Origin: JBEKZQ01 sp049509675
Lineage (GTDB): Bacteria; Planctomycetota; Planctomycetia; Pirellulales; Thermoguttaceae
Reading direction: 5' to 3'
DNA: 26,862 nucleotides
Assembly: GCA_049509675.1 (NCBI GenBank)
Contig: JBEKZQ010000013.1
Coordinates: 1 to 26,862 of the forward strand
Part shown: in pieces, positions 7,231 to 15,086 of the stretch
Layout of the letters: each line of letters starts with the position of its first letter
Position numbering within the stretch: the first letter of the stretch is position 1
The notes under the pieces: generated by a model
Database searches by the model: none
Seen by the model: only the letters and a program-made list of their open reading frames with translations
Told to the model about the DNA's origin: nothing
Made by a program: the position numbers and the translations under genes

Positions 7231-7262
7231 GAACTCTCGACCCTCGACTCTCGACCCTCGAC
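7231..7262. repeat. GACTCTCGAC-type tandem repeat at the sigma factor 3' end
   Basis: Four near-perfect copies of CTCGACC/CTCGACT end five bases before the stop codon of the minus-strand sigma factor gene. It is the same class as 61-92 and 12165-12192. Confidence 0.65.
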
Positions 7263-7267
7263 ACCGT

Positions 7268-7900
7268 TCAGACGTTGGGCTGCGGCAGGATGCGGGTCGA
7301 ATCGTCGCCCAGCACCCGGGTGAGGCGCTCGCGGAGCATGAGTCGCGCCCGCAAGAGTCGCACTTTCACGTTCGACGTGCTGATTCTCAGCGCCTGGGCG
7401 GTCTCCGCCGTGGAGAGCCCTTCCACGTCGCGCAGCAAGAACACCAGGCGATATTTCTCGTCCAACTCGTCCAAGGCCCGAGCCAGCAGTCGGCGGGTTT
7501 CCCGCTGGGCGGCAATCTGCTCCGGCCCTTTCGGCCCTTGGGCAATGAACTCGGCCGGCGGCGTGCGTCGCGGATCGTCGTCCGCATCGGGGCGGCTTTG
7601 CAGCAGGGGGACCGTCCGCCGCCGGTTCCGCTTTCGCAGCAGCGCCAGGGCATGATTCGTCGCGATCCGCATTAGCCACGTCGAGAATTGCGACTCCTCG
7701 CGGAACTCTTCCAGGTGCTCGATGACGCTCAAGAAAGTCTGCTGCACCACCTCTTCGGCTTCTTGGCGTTGCCCCACAATGCGCATTGCCAGGTTGTAGA
7801 TGCGGTGTTCGTAGAGCGCCACGAGGGCCTCGAACGCGGTAAAGTCCCCCCGCTGCGCGCGGCGTGCCAATTCCCGATTCTGGTCGACGAGCTCTGCCAT
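7268..7900 (-). CDS. ECF-type RNA polymerase sigma factor
   Basis: This 210-residue protein directs RNA polymerase to a specific promoter set. Sigma region 2 spans about residues 22-90 (FEALVALYEHRIYNLAMRIV, EAEEVVQQTFLSVIEHL, STWLMRIATNHALALLRK). A charged linker with DADDDPRRTPP follows, then region 4 at about 140-195 (ALDELDEKYRLVFLLRDVEGLSTAETAQALRIS with the helix-turn-helix, then VKVRLLRARLMLRERL). No anti-sigma factor gene is adjacent on either side. There is no Shine-Dalgarno sequence. TACAAT (complement of 7907-7912) lies six bases before the ATG, so the mRNA may be leaderless. Its stimulus and targets are unknown. Confidence 0.93.
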   Translation of the reverse strand: MAELVDQNRELARRAQRGDFTAFEALVALYEHRIYNLAMRIVGQRQEAEEVVQQTFLSVIEHLEEFREESQFSTWLMRIATNHALALLRKRNRRRTVPLLQSRPDADDDPRRTPPAEFIAQGPKGPEQIAAQRETRRLLARALDELDEKYRLVFLLRDVEGLSTAETAQALRISTSNVKVRLLRARLMLRERLTRVLGDDSTRILPQPNV

Positions 7901-8077
7901 GGGAGAATTGTATTGAACCGGCGGGGCGCAAAGAAGCCGGTCAAGAAATCATACAGTTGCCACCCCCCCGGGCGAAGGCGACAGAAAAAAGGAAAACGGC
8001 GAAATGCACGGCAGGGCGGTTTCCAGGACGAGCCTGGGGTGCTACAATGCAGAATTCAATAGCCAGATGGAGGGCTT

Positions 8078-8245
8078 ATGGCCAGAGACAACAACACTTT
8101 CGCCAAACGTCAGCGGGAGACACTGAAGAAGCAGAAGGCCGAAGCGAAGCGCGAACGTCGCAAAAAACGCAAGGAAGAGCCGGCCGGCGGCATGGATGTT
8201 TTCCCCAAGACCGACCGTGTTGCCGACGAGACCTTGGAGCCGTAA
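8078..8245 (+). CDS. Small highly basic/charged protein, 55 residues
   Basis: The reading frame runs from ATG 8078 to TAA 8243-8245. It encodes a Lys/Arg/Glu-rich helix (KRQRETLKKQKAEAKRERRK) followed by a short tail, GGMDVFPKTDRVADETLEP. GGAGG at 8069-8073 supports the start, four bases upstream. Short proteins beginning with a KRQRE-type helix occur widely in bacteria, mostly unnamed; a nucleic-acid- or ribosome-associated role is only a guess from charge. It is divergent from the sigma factor gene (177 bp apart), and a 50-bp repeat begins seven bases after its stop. Confidence 0.6.
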   Translation: MARDNNTFAKRQRETLKKQKAEAKRERRKKRKEEPAGGMDVFPKTDRVADETLEP

Positions 8246-8251
8246 GGGATT

Positions 8252-8378
8252 TTAGTTGATCAATCATTGTAGGACGGATTGGCAATCCGTCCTAAAGGCA
8301 AGTGGCCAAGTTATTGTTTCGCGGCTCCTTAGTTGATCAATCATCGTAGGACGGATTGGCAATCCGTCCTACAGGCAA
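8252..8378. repeat. Duplicated 50-bp element with a perfect 10-bp palindrome
   Basis: Copies at 8252-8301 and 8329-8378 differ at only two positions. Each starts TTAGTTGATCAATCAT and contains AGGACGGATT paired with AATCCGTCCT around GGC. They occupy the gap between the 55-residue gene and the next gene and may act as terminators, though no T-tract follows. A TTG-initiated extension of the next ORF would begin inside the second copy, so that start is unlikely. Confidence 0.85.
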
Positions 8379-8406
8379 CCGGACGTTGCCAACGAAAGGG
8401 CACAGC

Positions 8407-8793
8407 ATGATAGCCATTCAAACGATCCCGCAAGCCCGGTCCATTTGCACCGGTCGTCAGCGGTTCATCCGCCGTCATTCGTGCGGATTGCCCTTGAAGG
8501 ACGCCGTTCGCTTCGCTGTCGATGCGTGCTTCCATTTCAACGGTCGGGCCATGCACGGCAAGGCGCTTTGGTCGCAGACGGAGCGCGTTTGGCTAGGCAG
8601 TGACACCTTCCTGCACTGGGCAATTTGGCTGGAAGAGATCAATATCCCCTGGACCGTTGCCACTGCCGCCGGGGCTCCGAGAGGCATGGAGCGGCTGCGC
8701 GGCGCGGTGCTGGCGGAACTTGCCTCCTATTGGGCCGACCGGTTGGCCTCTCTGCCGTACCAGACAGAGCCGCGATGGCTGCCGTTGCCCTGA
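8407..8793 (+). CDS. Hypothetical protein, 128 residues
   Basis: I do not recognise this family. From ATG 8407 it reads MIAIQTIPQARSICTGRQRF, then a folded-looking core with SCGLPLKDAVRFAVDACFHFNG, WSQTERVWLGSDTFLHWAIWLEEINIPWT and a C-terminal helix, GMERLRGAVLAELASYWADRL. It has no signal peptide and no membrane segment and is rich in Trp. AAAGGG six bases upstream supports this ATG over the in-frame TTG inside the repeat. The gene stands alone between two repeat elements. The Trp and helix pattern favours a real protein, but no function can be inferred. Confidence 0.55.
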   Translation: MIAIQTIPQARSICTGRQRFIRRHSCGLPLKDAVRFAVDACFHFNGRAMHGKALWSQTERVWLGSDTFLHWAIWLEEINIPWTVATAAGAPRGMERLRGAVLAELASYWADRLASLPYQTEPRWLPLP

Positions 8794-8820
8794 TCGGCAG
8801 CCCGGGAACTCCTTCGAACG

Positions 8821-8881
8821 GTAGCAGGCCACGCTCCGTGTGCCGTCCGAGAAGTTACGGCACACGGAGTGTGCCTACTAC
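8821..8881. repeat. Long inverted repeat (25-bp arms, 10-bp loop)
   Basis: The left arm at 8821-8846 contains CTCCGTGTGCCGT, and the right arm at 8857-8881 contains ACGGCACACGGAG. The outer ends GTAG and CTAC also pair. The arms match except for a few bases near 8827-8833. It lies 27 bp after the 128-residue gene and is large enough to be a bidirectional terminator or a mobilised palindromic element. Confidence 0.8.
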
Positions 8882-8985
8882 TTTGTACCCCTCACTGGTG
8901 GCCAATCTGCGCGAAGTGAGCTATTATGTTGCAGGGGCACATTCTGCGCTTTCTTCCTCCCTCATCCTTCATTGGGGCCAATGGC

Positions 8986-11673
8986 GTGAGCATTCGGAAC
9001 CTGGACAAGATTTTCGATCCGCGCCGCGTGGCGGTCATCGGCGCCAGCGACACGGCCACGAGCGTGGGCTACACCGTGCTCCGCAATCTTGTCGGCTCCG
9101 GGTTCCGCGGCGTGGTCTACCCGGTGAATCCGCAGCGGGAGTCGGTCCAGGGGATTCAGGCCTATAAGGATATCCCGAGCCTGCCGCATCCGCCGGACCT
9201 GGCGGTCATTTGCACCCCTGCGCCGGCCGTGGCGGCGATTGTGCGCTCGTGCGGCGAGGCGGGCACGCGCGGCGTGGTGATCATCTCGGCCGGATTCCGC
9301 GAGATCGGTGCAGAGGGCCGCAAGCTCGAAGAACTGGTCCGCCAGGAGCAGCGGAAGTTCGACGGCATGCGAATCCTCGGCCCGAACTGCTTGGGACTGA
9401 TCGTGCCCGGCTTGCAACTGAACGCCAGCTTCGCCGCGCCGACGCCCGCGCGGGGCCACATCGGTTTTATTTCGCAGTCCGGGGCGCTATGCGCTTCGGT
9501 GCTGGACTGGGCCGTCGAACAGGGGATCGGCTTCTCGTACTTCGTGTCGGTGGGCAACATGCTCGACGTGAGCTTCGGCGACCTGATCGATTACCTGGGC
9601 TCGGCCACGGAGACGCGCTCGATCATCTTGTACATCGAGTCGATCAGCGAGGCGCGGGAGTTCGTCTCGGCGGCGCGGGCCTTCGCCCGCACCAAGCCGA
9701 TCGTGGCCTACAAGGCCGGTCGCTTTGCCGAATCCGCCCGGGCCGCCGCCTCGCACACGGGGGCCATGGCGGGCGTGGACGCCGTGTACGAGGCCGCCTT
9801 CCAACGCGCGGGCATCGAACGCATCTTCCAGATCGACGAAATGTTCGACTGCGCCGAACTGCTGGCCCGGCAGCAGACGCCCAAGGGCGACCGCCTGGTC
9901 ATCCTCAGCAACGCCGGCGGACCGGGCGTGATGACCACCGACGCCTTGATCGCGCACGCCGGACACCTGGCCGAACTCTCCGACGCGACGATGGCCCGGC
10001 TCAACGAGTTCCTGCCCCCTTTCTGGTCGCACGGCAATCCGGTGGACGTGCTGGGCGATGCGCCGCCGGAACGTTTCGCCAAGGCCCTGGAGATCGTCTT
10101 GGACGATCGGGGCGTCGACGCCGCGCTGGTGATCCTCACGCCGCAGGCCATGACCGATCCCAGCGAGACCGCCCGGGCCGTGGCCGCCGTGGCCCGGCGG
10201 ACGCGCAAGCCGGTGCTGGCGGCATGGATGGGCGGGCGGCACGTCAGCGAAGGCATCCGCCTGCTGAGCGAAGCGGGCATCGCCACGTTCGACACGCCCG
10301 AGAAGGCCGTCCGCGCCTTCATGCACCTGGTCTCCTACGCGCGGAACCTGGAAACGCTCTACGAAACGCCCCGCGACATCGCCTTGCCGTTCGGTCTGGA
10401 TCGTGGCCGCGTGCGGGACCTTTTCCGCACCGTCCTGACCGAGGGCAGCGATATCCTGCCGGAAAACATCTCCAAGACGATCCTGGCGGCCTATGATATC
10501 CCGGTCACCGAGCCGATACTGGCGCGAACGCCGGACGAGGCCGTCGACGCGGCCCGGCGCTGCGGCTATCCGGTGGTGATGAAGATCCATTCGCCGCAGA
10601 TCACGCACAAGACCGAGGTGGGCGGCGTGGTGCTCAATCTGACCGGCGACGCCGCGGTCCGCCAGGCCTTCGAGATGATCCTCCAGCGCGCCAAGGAGAA
10701 ACGCCCGGAAGCCGAAATCGTCGGCGTCACCTTGCAGAAAATGATCGCCTATCCCAACAGCTTCGAGTTGATCCTGGGCACCAAGCAGGACCCGGTGTTC
10801 GGCTCGGTGATCATGGCGGGCATGGGCGGCGTGGCGGCCGAGGTGTTTCAGGACCGGGCGTTGAGTCTGCCGCCCTTGAACGAAGTGCTGGCCCGGCGGA
10901 TGCTCGAATCGCTGAAATCCTGGCCGCTGCTGCGCGGCTATCGCGGCAAGCCGGCCGTGAATATCGATCGGCTCATCGAGATCATGATGCGCTTCTCCTA
11001 CCTGGTGGCCGATTACCCGGAAATCAAGGAACTGGACATCAATCCGCTGCTGGCCACGCCCGAGGACGTCATCGCCTTGGACGCCCGCGTGGTGATCGAC
11101 CGCACGCGGATGGCCCGGCCGGTGCGGCCCTATTCGCACCTGGCGATCCGCCCCTATCCCGAGGAATACGTGGTGTCGCGGCAACTCAAGGACGGCACGC
11201 CGGTCGTGCTGCGGCCCATCAAGCCGGAAGATGAGCCGATGTGGCACGAGCTGTTGGGAAGCTGCTCGGCGCAGTCGCTGCGGCTGCGGTTCAATCTCTT
11301 GTTCAAGGAATCGACGCACGAGATGGCCGCCCGCTACTGCTTCCTCGATTACGATCGTGAACTGGCCATCGTGGCCGAAGTGGAAGAGGACTGCCAGCGG
11401 AAGCTGATCGGCGTGGGCCGGCTGGCCGCCGACGTGGACCATCAGACCGCCGAGTACGCCCCGCTGGTGGTGGATCGCTGGCACGGTCGCGGCCTGGGCG
11501 GCATGCTCACCGACTACTGCCTGGAGATCGCCAAGCGATGGGGCGTGAAGCGCGTGGTCGCCGAGGTCTCGCGGGAAAACGTCCGCATGCTGGCCACCTT
11601 CCGTCATCGAGGTTTCGAAACCCAGGACGAGCAGGACCGCGAGGTGCTCGTGCTCGGAAAGTCGCTCGGGTAA
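8986..11673 (+). CDS. NDP-forming acyl-CoA synthetase fused to GNAT acetyltransferase (Pat/AcuA-like architecture)
   Basis: The 895-residue protein has five parts. These are a CoA-binding Rossmann domain (DPRRVAVIGAS near residue 10), two succinyl-CoA-synthetase-like domains (ILGPNCLG, FISQSGALCASVLDW, and AAASHTGAMAG with His257), an ATP-grasp domain at about 490-700 (PVVMKIHSPQITHKTEVGGV), and a C-terminal GNAT domain (about 735-895; HGRGLGGML acetyl-CoA loop). Salmonella Pat has this layout and acetylates lysines, for example on acetyl-CoA synthetase, but its synthetase part lacks the phospho-His. Here the His is present, so the synthetase half may work. I prefer GTG 8986 (VSIRNLDKIFDP matches the usual family start); ATG 8926 would add 20 untypical residues. 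The ferredoxin gene follows 43 bp later. Confidence 0.92.
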   Translation: MSIRNLDKIFDPRRVAVIGASDTATSVGYTVLRNLVGSGFRGVVYPVNPQRESVQGIQAYKDIPSLPHPPDLAVICTPAPAVAAIVRSCGEAGTRGVVIISAGFREIGAEGRKLEELVRQEQRKFDGMRILGPNCLGLIVPGLQLNASFAAPTPARGHIGFISQSGALCASVLDWAVEQGIGFSYFVSVGNMLDVSFGDLIDYLGSATETRSIILYIESISEAREFVSAARAFARTKPIVAYKAGRFAESARAAASHTGAMAGVDAVYEAAFQRAGIERIFQIDEMFDCAELLARQQTPKGDRLVILSNAGGPGVMTTDALIAHAGHLAELSDATMARLNEFLPPFWSHGNPVDVLGDAPPERFAKALEIVLDDRGVDAALVILTPQAMTDPSETARAVAAVARRTRKPVLAAWMGGRHVSEGIRLLSEAGIATFDTPEKAVRAFMHLVSYARNLETLYETPRDIALPFGLDRGRVRDLFRTVLTEGSDILPENISKTILAAYDIPVTEPILARTPDEAVDAARRCGYPVVMKIHSPQITHKTEVGGVVLNLTGDAAVRQAFEMILQRAKEKRPEAEIVGVTLQKMIAYPNSFELILGTKQDPVFGSVIMAGMGGVAAEVFQDRALSLPPLNEVLARRMLESLKSWPLLRGYRGKPAVNIDRLIEIMMRFSYLVADYPEIKELDINPLLATPEDVIALDARVVIDRTRMARPVRPYSHLAIRPYPEEYVVSRQLKDGTPVVLRPIKPEDEPMWHELLGSCSAQSLRLRFNLLFKESTHEMAARYCFLDYDRELAIVAEVEEDCQRKLIGVGRLAADVDHQTAEYAPLVVDRWHGRGLGGMLTDYCLEIAKRWGVKRVVAEVSRENVRMLATFRHRGFETQDEQDREVLVLGKSLG

Positions 11674-11716
11674 GGTCATTCATTTCCAGAACCGATTGCC
11701 GTAGGATTACAGGACC

Positions 11717-12142
11717 ATGACGGAACCATCCACTTCCCGGCAAGACACCCTCCGGCAACAACGGCGCATCGTCGAGGGCCTGGGCGTGCCGGGCGTCCGG
11801 CGGCATATCTTTTTGTGCTGCGACCAGTCGAAACCCAATTGCTCGACGAAAGAACAGTCGTTGGCGGCTTGGGAATACCTGAAACGCCGTCTGGACGAAT
11901 TGGGACTCTCGGGCACGGGAGGCGTTTACCGCACCAAGGCGAACTGCTTTCGCGTCTGCACGGGGGGGCCCGTGGCCGTCGTTTATCCGGAAGGCACGTG
12001 GTATGCCCGCTGCGACCCGCCGGTATTGGAACGCATTATTCAGGAACACTTGATCCACGGCCGGATCGTTGCTGACTTCCTCATCATCCGACGTCCGCTG
12101 CTCGGACAAGCCAACCCAGAAGCTCCCCTGTCCCCTCGGTAG
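11717..12142 (+). CDS. Thioredoxin-like [2Fe-2S] ferredoxin
   Basis: The 141-residue protein has the four-cysteine pattern of thioredoxin-fold [2Fe-2S] ferredoxins. Cys34 (or 35) and Cys42 lie in HIFLCCDQSKPNCS, and Cys77 and Cys81 in NCFRVCTGGPVAVVYP. The fold continues through WYARCDPPVLERIIQEHL. The final 20 residues are less ordered. These proteins carry single electrons in the cytoplasm or serve as cluster-binding modules; the partner is unknown. It begins 43 bp after the synthetase/GNAT gene in the same direction and may share its transcript. No strong ribosome binding site is visible before ATG 11717. A GACTCTCGAC-type repeat follows the gene. Confidence 0.88.
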   Translation: MTEPSTSRQDTLRQQRRIVEGLGVPGVRRHIFLCCDQSKPNCSTKEQSLAAWEYLKRRLDELGLSGTGGVYRTKANCFRVCTGGPVAVVYPEGTWYARCDPPVLERIIQEHLIHGRIVADFLIIRRPLLGQANPEAPLSPR

Positions 12143-12164
12143 ATGGGAATGCTGGCCGCCCGGC

Positions 12165-12192
12165 CCTCGACTCTCGACTCTGGACTCTCGAC
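12165..12192. repeat. GACTCTCGAC-type tandem repeat after the ferredoxin gene
   Basis: CTCGACT, CTCGACT, CTGGACT and CTCGACT follow one another 23 bp after the ferredoxin stop. It is the third copy of the class also found at 61-92 and 7231-7262. Confidence 0.65.
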
Positions 12193-12235
12193 TGCCCCCC
12201 ACGAGTTAAGACTGATGACTATACAAAAGGGGTGC

Positions 12236-12263
12236 TTGAAACGCGGATCGGGCCGGTTAAGAT
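12236..12263 (+). promoter_or_regulatory. Predicted sigma70-type promoter of the APC permease gene
   Basis: TTGAAA (12236-12241) and TAAGAT (12258-12263) are separated by 16 bp. The ATG at 12273 lies nine bases after the -10, so the transcript would start two or three bases before the codon or at it. No Shine-Dalgarno sequence is present, which fits a leaderless or near-leaderless mRNA. Confidence 0.45.
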
Positions 12264-12272
12264 AAGACGTTC

Positions 12273-15086
12273 ATGTCCACTCCAGAACAGCCTTCCTCCG
12301 GCGCAGCCGGCATCGTCGACCGCCTACGGCGGCCTGTTCAGGTTCTCGTCGTCAGTAGCGTGATGTTCACGTTCATCTCCTACTGGCGCACGGCCGCGGT
12401 CGTGCTTGGCGACCTGGCCAGCACCGCCTACTATATCGGCGGCATTGTCGAGAACTCCATCGGTCCTGCGGCACCGTGGTTCATTCTCGCCGTGATGCTG
12501 TTCAGCTATGCCGTGCGTTCGGTCTACATCGAAAGCTGCTCGCTGTTCGTCCGCGGCGGCGTCTACCGGGTGGTCAAGGAGGCGATGGGCGGCTTCCTGG
12601 CCAAGCTCTCGGTCTCCGCATTGATGTTCGATTACATGTTGACCGGCCCGACCAGCGCTGCCTCGGCCGGCCAATACATCATGGGGCTGCTCTTGGAGTC
12701 GCTGGCACTATTCAACCCTGCGTTGCGGGTTGGTCCCGATACGGCGGACTATATTCGTCGCTGGGGATCGGTCGTGATTGCCTGCGGGATCACCCTTTAC
12801 TTCTTTCGCCAGAATCTGTTGGGCATCCACGAATCGAGCGACAAGGCGATGAAGATCATGATCGTCACCACCGTTGTGGCAGCGGTGCTGCTGGCGTGGT
12901 GTTTCGTCACCCTGGCGATCTGGGGCCCGGCCAACCGGGTGCCGCTGACGCCGGACCTCGCGCGGAAGGTCGAGTACCAGACGGTCCCCGGAAGAGACCC
13001 CGGTACGGGCCGGACAGAGCCGGAGTTGCGCCCGCGCCTGGCCAACCTGGGCTTTGCAGACAAGGAAGTGTGGAAGTTGGGGCCGGACGGCCAGCCCGCG
13101 CCGAAGATCAAGAAAAATGGCGATCCCGTGCCGCGCAAGAACGAGGCGACCGGGCGACAAGAAGACCCGCTGGGCTTTATCAACCGGCTGTGGCCGGGCC
13201 TGGCACGACAACTGCACGAACGAGGCAGTTGGTTGAGCATCGTCGGGGTGATCGGGCTGCTGATCGCTTTCGCGCACTCGATCCTGGCCATGAGCGGCGA
13301 AGAGACACTGGCCCAGGTCTACCGCGAAGTTGAATCGCCCAAGTTGCCAAACTTCAAGAAAGCGGCATTCGTCGTGTTCGTTTACAGCCTGGCGCTGACG
13401 GCCACCGTCTCGTTCATGGCAGTGCTGTTGATCCCCAACGAAGTCCGCATGAAGTACTACTCGGACAACCTCATCGGCGGATTGGCAATGAGCGTGATCG
13501 GGCCGCCGACCGCCAGGCTGGTGCTCAACGCGGCGGTGGTCATCGTGGGATTCCTGATTCTTTCCGGCGGCGTGAACACGGCCATCATCGGCTCCAACGG
13601 CGTGCTCAACCGCGTTGCCGAGGACGGCGTCATGCCCGACTGGTTCCTCAAGCCGCACCGCCGTTACGGGACCACGCACCGCGTGCTCTACCTGATCGTC
13701 GGCATGCAGCTTGCCGTGATCGTCCTCAGTCGCGGCGACATGTACATCCTGGGCGAGGCCTATGCCTTCGGCATCGTGTGGAGTTTCGCCTTCAAGGCGC
13801 TGGCCATGGTCGTGCTCCGTTTCAAGGACCGCAGCCCCAGAGAGTTCAAGGTGCCGTTGAATGTCCGCATCCGCGGCGTCGAGGTGCCGATCGGGCTGAC
13901 CGTGATCTTCCTCATCCTCATGTCGGCGGCCATCTTCAACACCTTGACCAAAGAGGTGGCCACCATTGGCGGCGTGACCTTTACCGCCGTATTCCTCGTC
14001 ACCTTCATGGCTTCCGAGTACTTCCACGAAAAGCGGCGCGGCAAAGCCGCCCACCAGCACCTGGAGCAGTTCAACCAGCGAACGGTCGACGAAATTGCCC
14101 CGACCGTGCTGAATCTCACGAAACCTTACCGCAAGCTGGTCGCCATCCGTTCGACGCAGAACCTCTTCATGCTGGAAAAGACGCTGGCCGAGACGGATCC
14201 GCAAACCACCGACGTGGTGGTGATGACCGCACAGGTAGCCAAGCGCGGCGACACCTCGACCGAGCCCGAGTTGGACGAATACAACCGCAACCTCATGACC
14301 GCCGTGGTCAACCGCTCCGAGAAGGCCGGCAAGCACGTCCAACCGCTCATCATCCGCACGAACAACCCATTGTTCGCCATGATCAACACGGCCAAGGATC
14401 TTGGCGCGCAGGAGTTGGTGATGGGGGCTTCCAACGTCTATAGCGCCGACGAGCAGGTGGAACAGCTTGCCTTCTACTGGATCAACCTGCACGGGGGCGA
14501 GCCGGCACCGTTGACGATCCGCATTCTCAGCCCCAATCGCGATCTCACTTTCGACCAGGCCGGTGGCAACCGCATTCCGAAGATCGGTGAGCGCCAGGCA
14601 CGCTCCGTGGCCGAGCTCCGCGCCGCGGGCGTGGGCATCAGCCACGTCATGATGGTGCATTACGACACCTCGGAAAGCAGCGACCTGTTCAAGGCCGTGC
14701 TCACGATGCTCGATCCGCTGGTGTCGTTGACGCTGGTTCCCCTGGCCGCGCCGGCACAGGGCGGGCCGGCCGAGCGGCATTGGCTGCGGCAGGACCTCGA
14801 GCGGGCGGCGCAATTGCGCCGCGACGTGGACGTGCAGAACCTGCCCCCCGGCGACGTGGCCGCGGCCATTGTGCGCCTGGCGACGGAGAAGGCGTTCGAG
14901 GCGGTGATCATCGGCCTGGCCGGCGAATCGACCTACGAGGGGCCGTCGCTGGACGTTCAAGATGTCGTCCGCCAGGCCCCTTGCCGCGTCTTTACGGTGT
15001 CCTCGCCCACGATCCCGCAGGCCGTGGAAGAAGAGCCGTCCCGGCCCCCGGCCGCGGCAGCTTCGCCGCCCACCGGCAAGGGCTAA
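12273..15086 (+). CDS. APC-superfamily permease with C-terminal universal-stress-protein domains
   Basis: This 937-residue membrane protein probably imports amino acids or related solutes. The first 590 residues hold about twelve hydrophobic helices of APC type (VRGGVYRVVKEAMGGFLAKLS; LIAFAHSILAMSGEETLAQVYREV; SGGVNTAIIGSNGVLNRVAEDGVMPDWF; a late FKVPLNVRI segment). A hydrophilic loop of about 95 residues (222-318), rich in Lys, Asp and Pro, interrupts the helices. Two universal-stress-like domains follow the last helix: about 616-750 (KLVAIRSTQNLFMLEKTL) and 785-920 (AFEAVIIGLAGESTYEG and CRVFTVSSPT). A Pro/Ala-rich tail ends the protein. USP domains often bind ATP or AMP and could regulate transport; the GxxG nucleotide loop is not clear here. 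A promoter at 12236-12263 places it in its own unit. Confidence 0.88.
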   Translation: MSTPEQPSSGAAGIVDRLRRPVQVLVVSSVMFTFISYWRTAAVVLGDLASTAYYIGGIVENSIGPAAPWFILAVMLFSYAVRSVYIESCSLFVRGGVYRVVKEAMGGFLAKLSVSALMFDYMLTGPTSAASAGQYIMGLLLESLALFNPALRVGPDTADYIRRWGSVVIACGITLYFFRQNLLGIHESSDKAMKIMIVTTVVAAVLLAWCFVTLAIWGPANRVPLTPDLARKVEYQTVPGRDPGTGRTEPELRPRLANLGFADKEVWKLGPDGQPAPKIKKNGDPVPRKNEATGRQEDPLGFINRLWPGLARQLHERGSWLSIVGVIGLLIAFAHSILAMSGEETLAQVYREVESPKLPNFKKAAFVVFVYSLALTATVSFMAVLLIPNEVRMKYYSDNLIGGLAMSVIGPPTARLVLNAAVVIVGFLILSGGVNTAIIGSNGVLNRVAEDGVMPDWFLKPHRRYGTTHRVLYLIVGMQLAVIVLSRGDMYILGEAYAFGIVWSFAFKALAMVVLRFKDRSPREFKVPLNVRIRGVEVPIGLTVIFLILMSAAIFNTLTKEVATIGGVTFTAVFLVTFMASEYFHEKRRGKAAHQHLEQFNQRTVDEIAPTVLNLTKPYRKLVAIRSTQNLFMLEKTLAETDPQTTDVVVMTAQVAKRGDTSTEPELDEYNRNLMTAVVNRSEKAGKHVQPLIIRTNNPLFAMINTAKDLGAQELVMGASNVYSADEQVEQLAFYWINLHGGEPAPLTIRILSPNRDLTFDQAGGNRIPKIGERQARSVAELRAAGVGISHVMMVHYDTSESSDLFKAVLTMLDPLVSLTLVPLAAPAQGGPAERHWLRQDLERAAQLRRDVDVQNLPPGDVAAAIVRLATEKAFEAVIIGLAGESTYEGPSLDVQDVVRQAPCRVFTVSSPTIPQAVEEEPSRPPAAAASPPTGKG

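Noticed and set aside
9487..11679. 730-codon minus-strand frame opposite the synthetase/GNAT gene
   Set aside because: His/Gln/Arg-rich product without domains. High GC opens long antisense frames, and the plus-strand gene explains the sequence.
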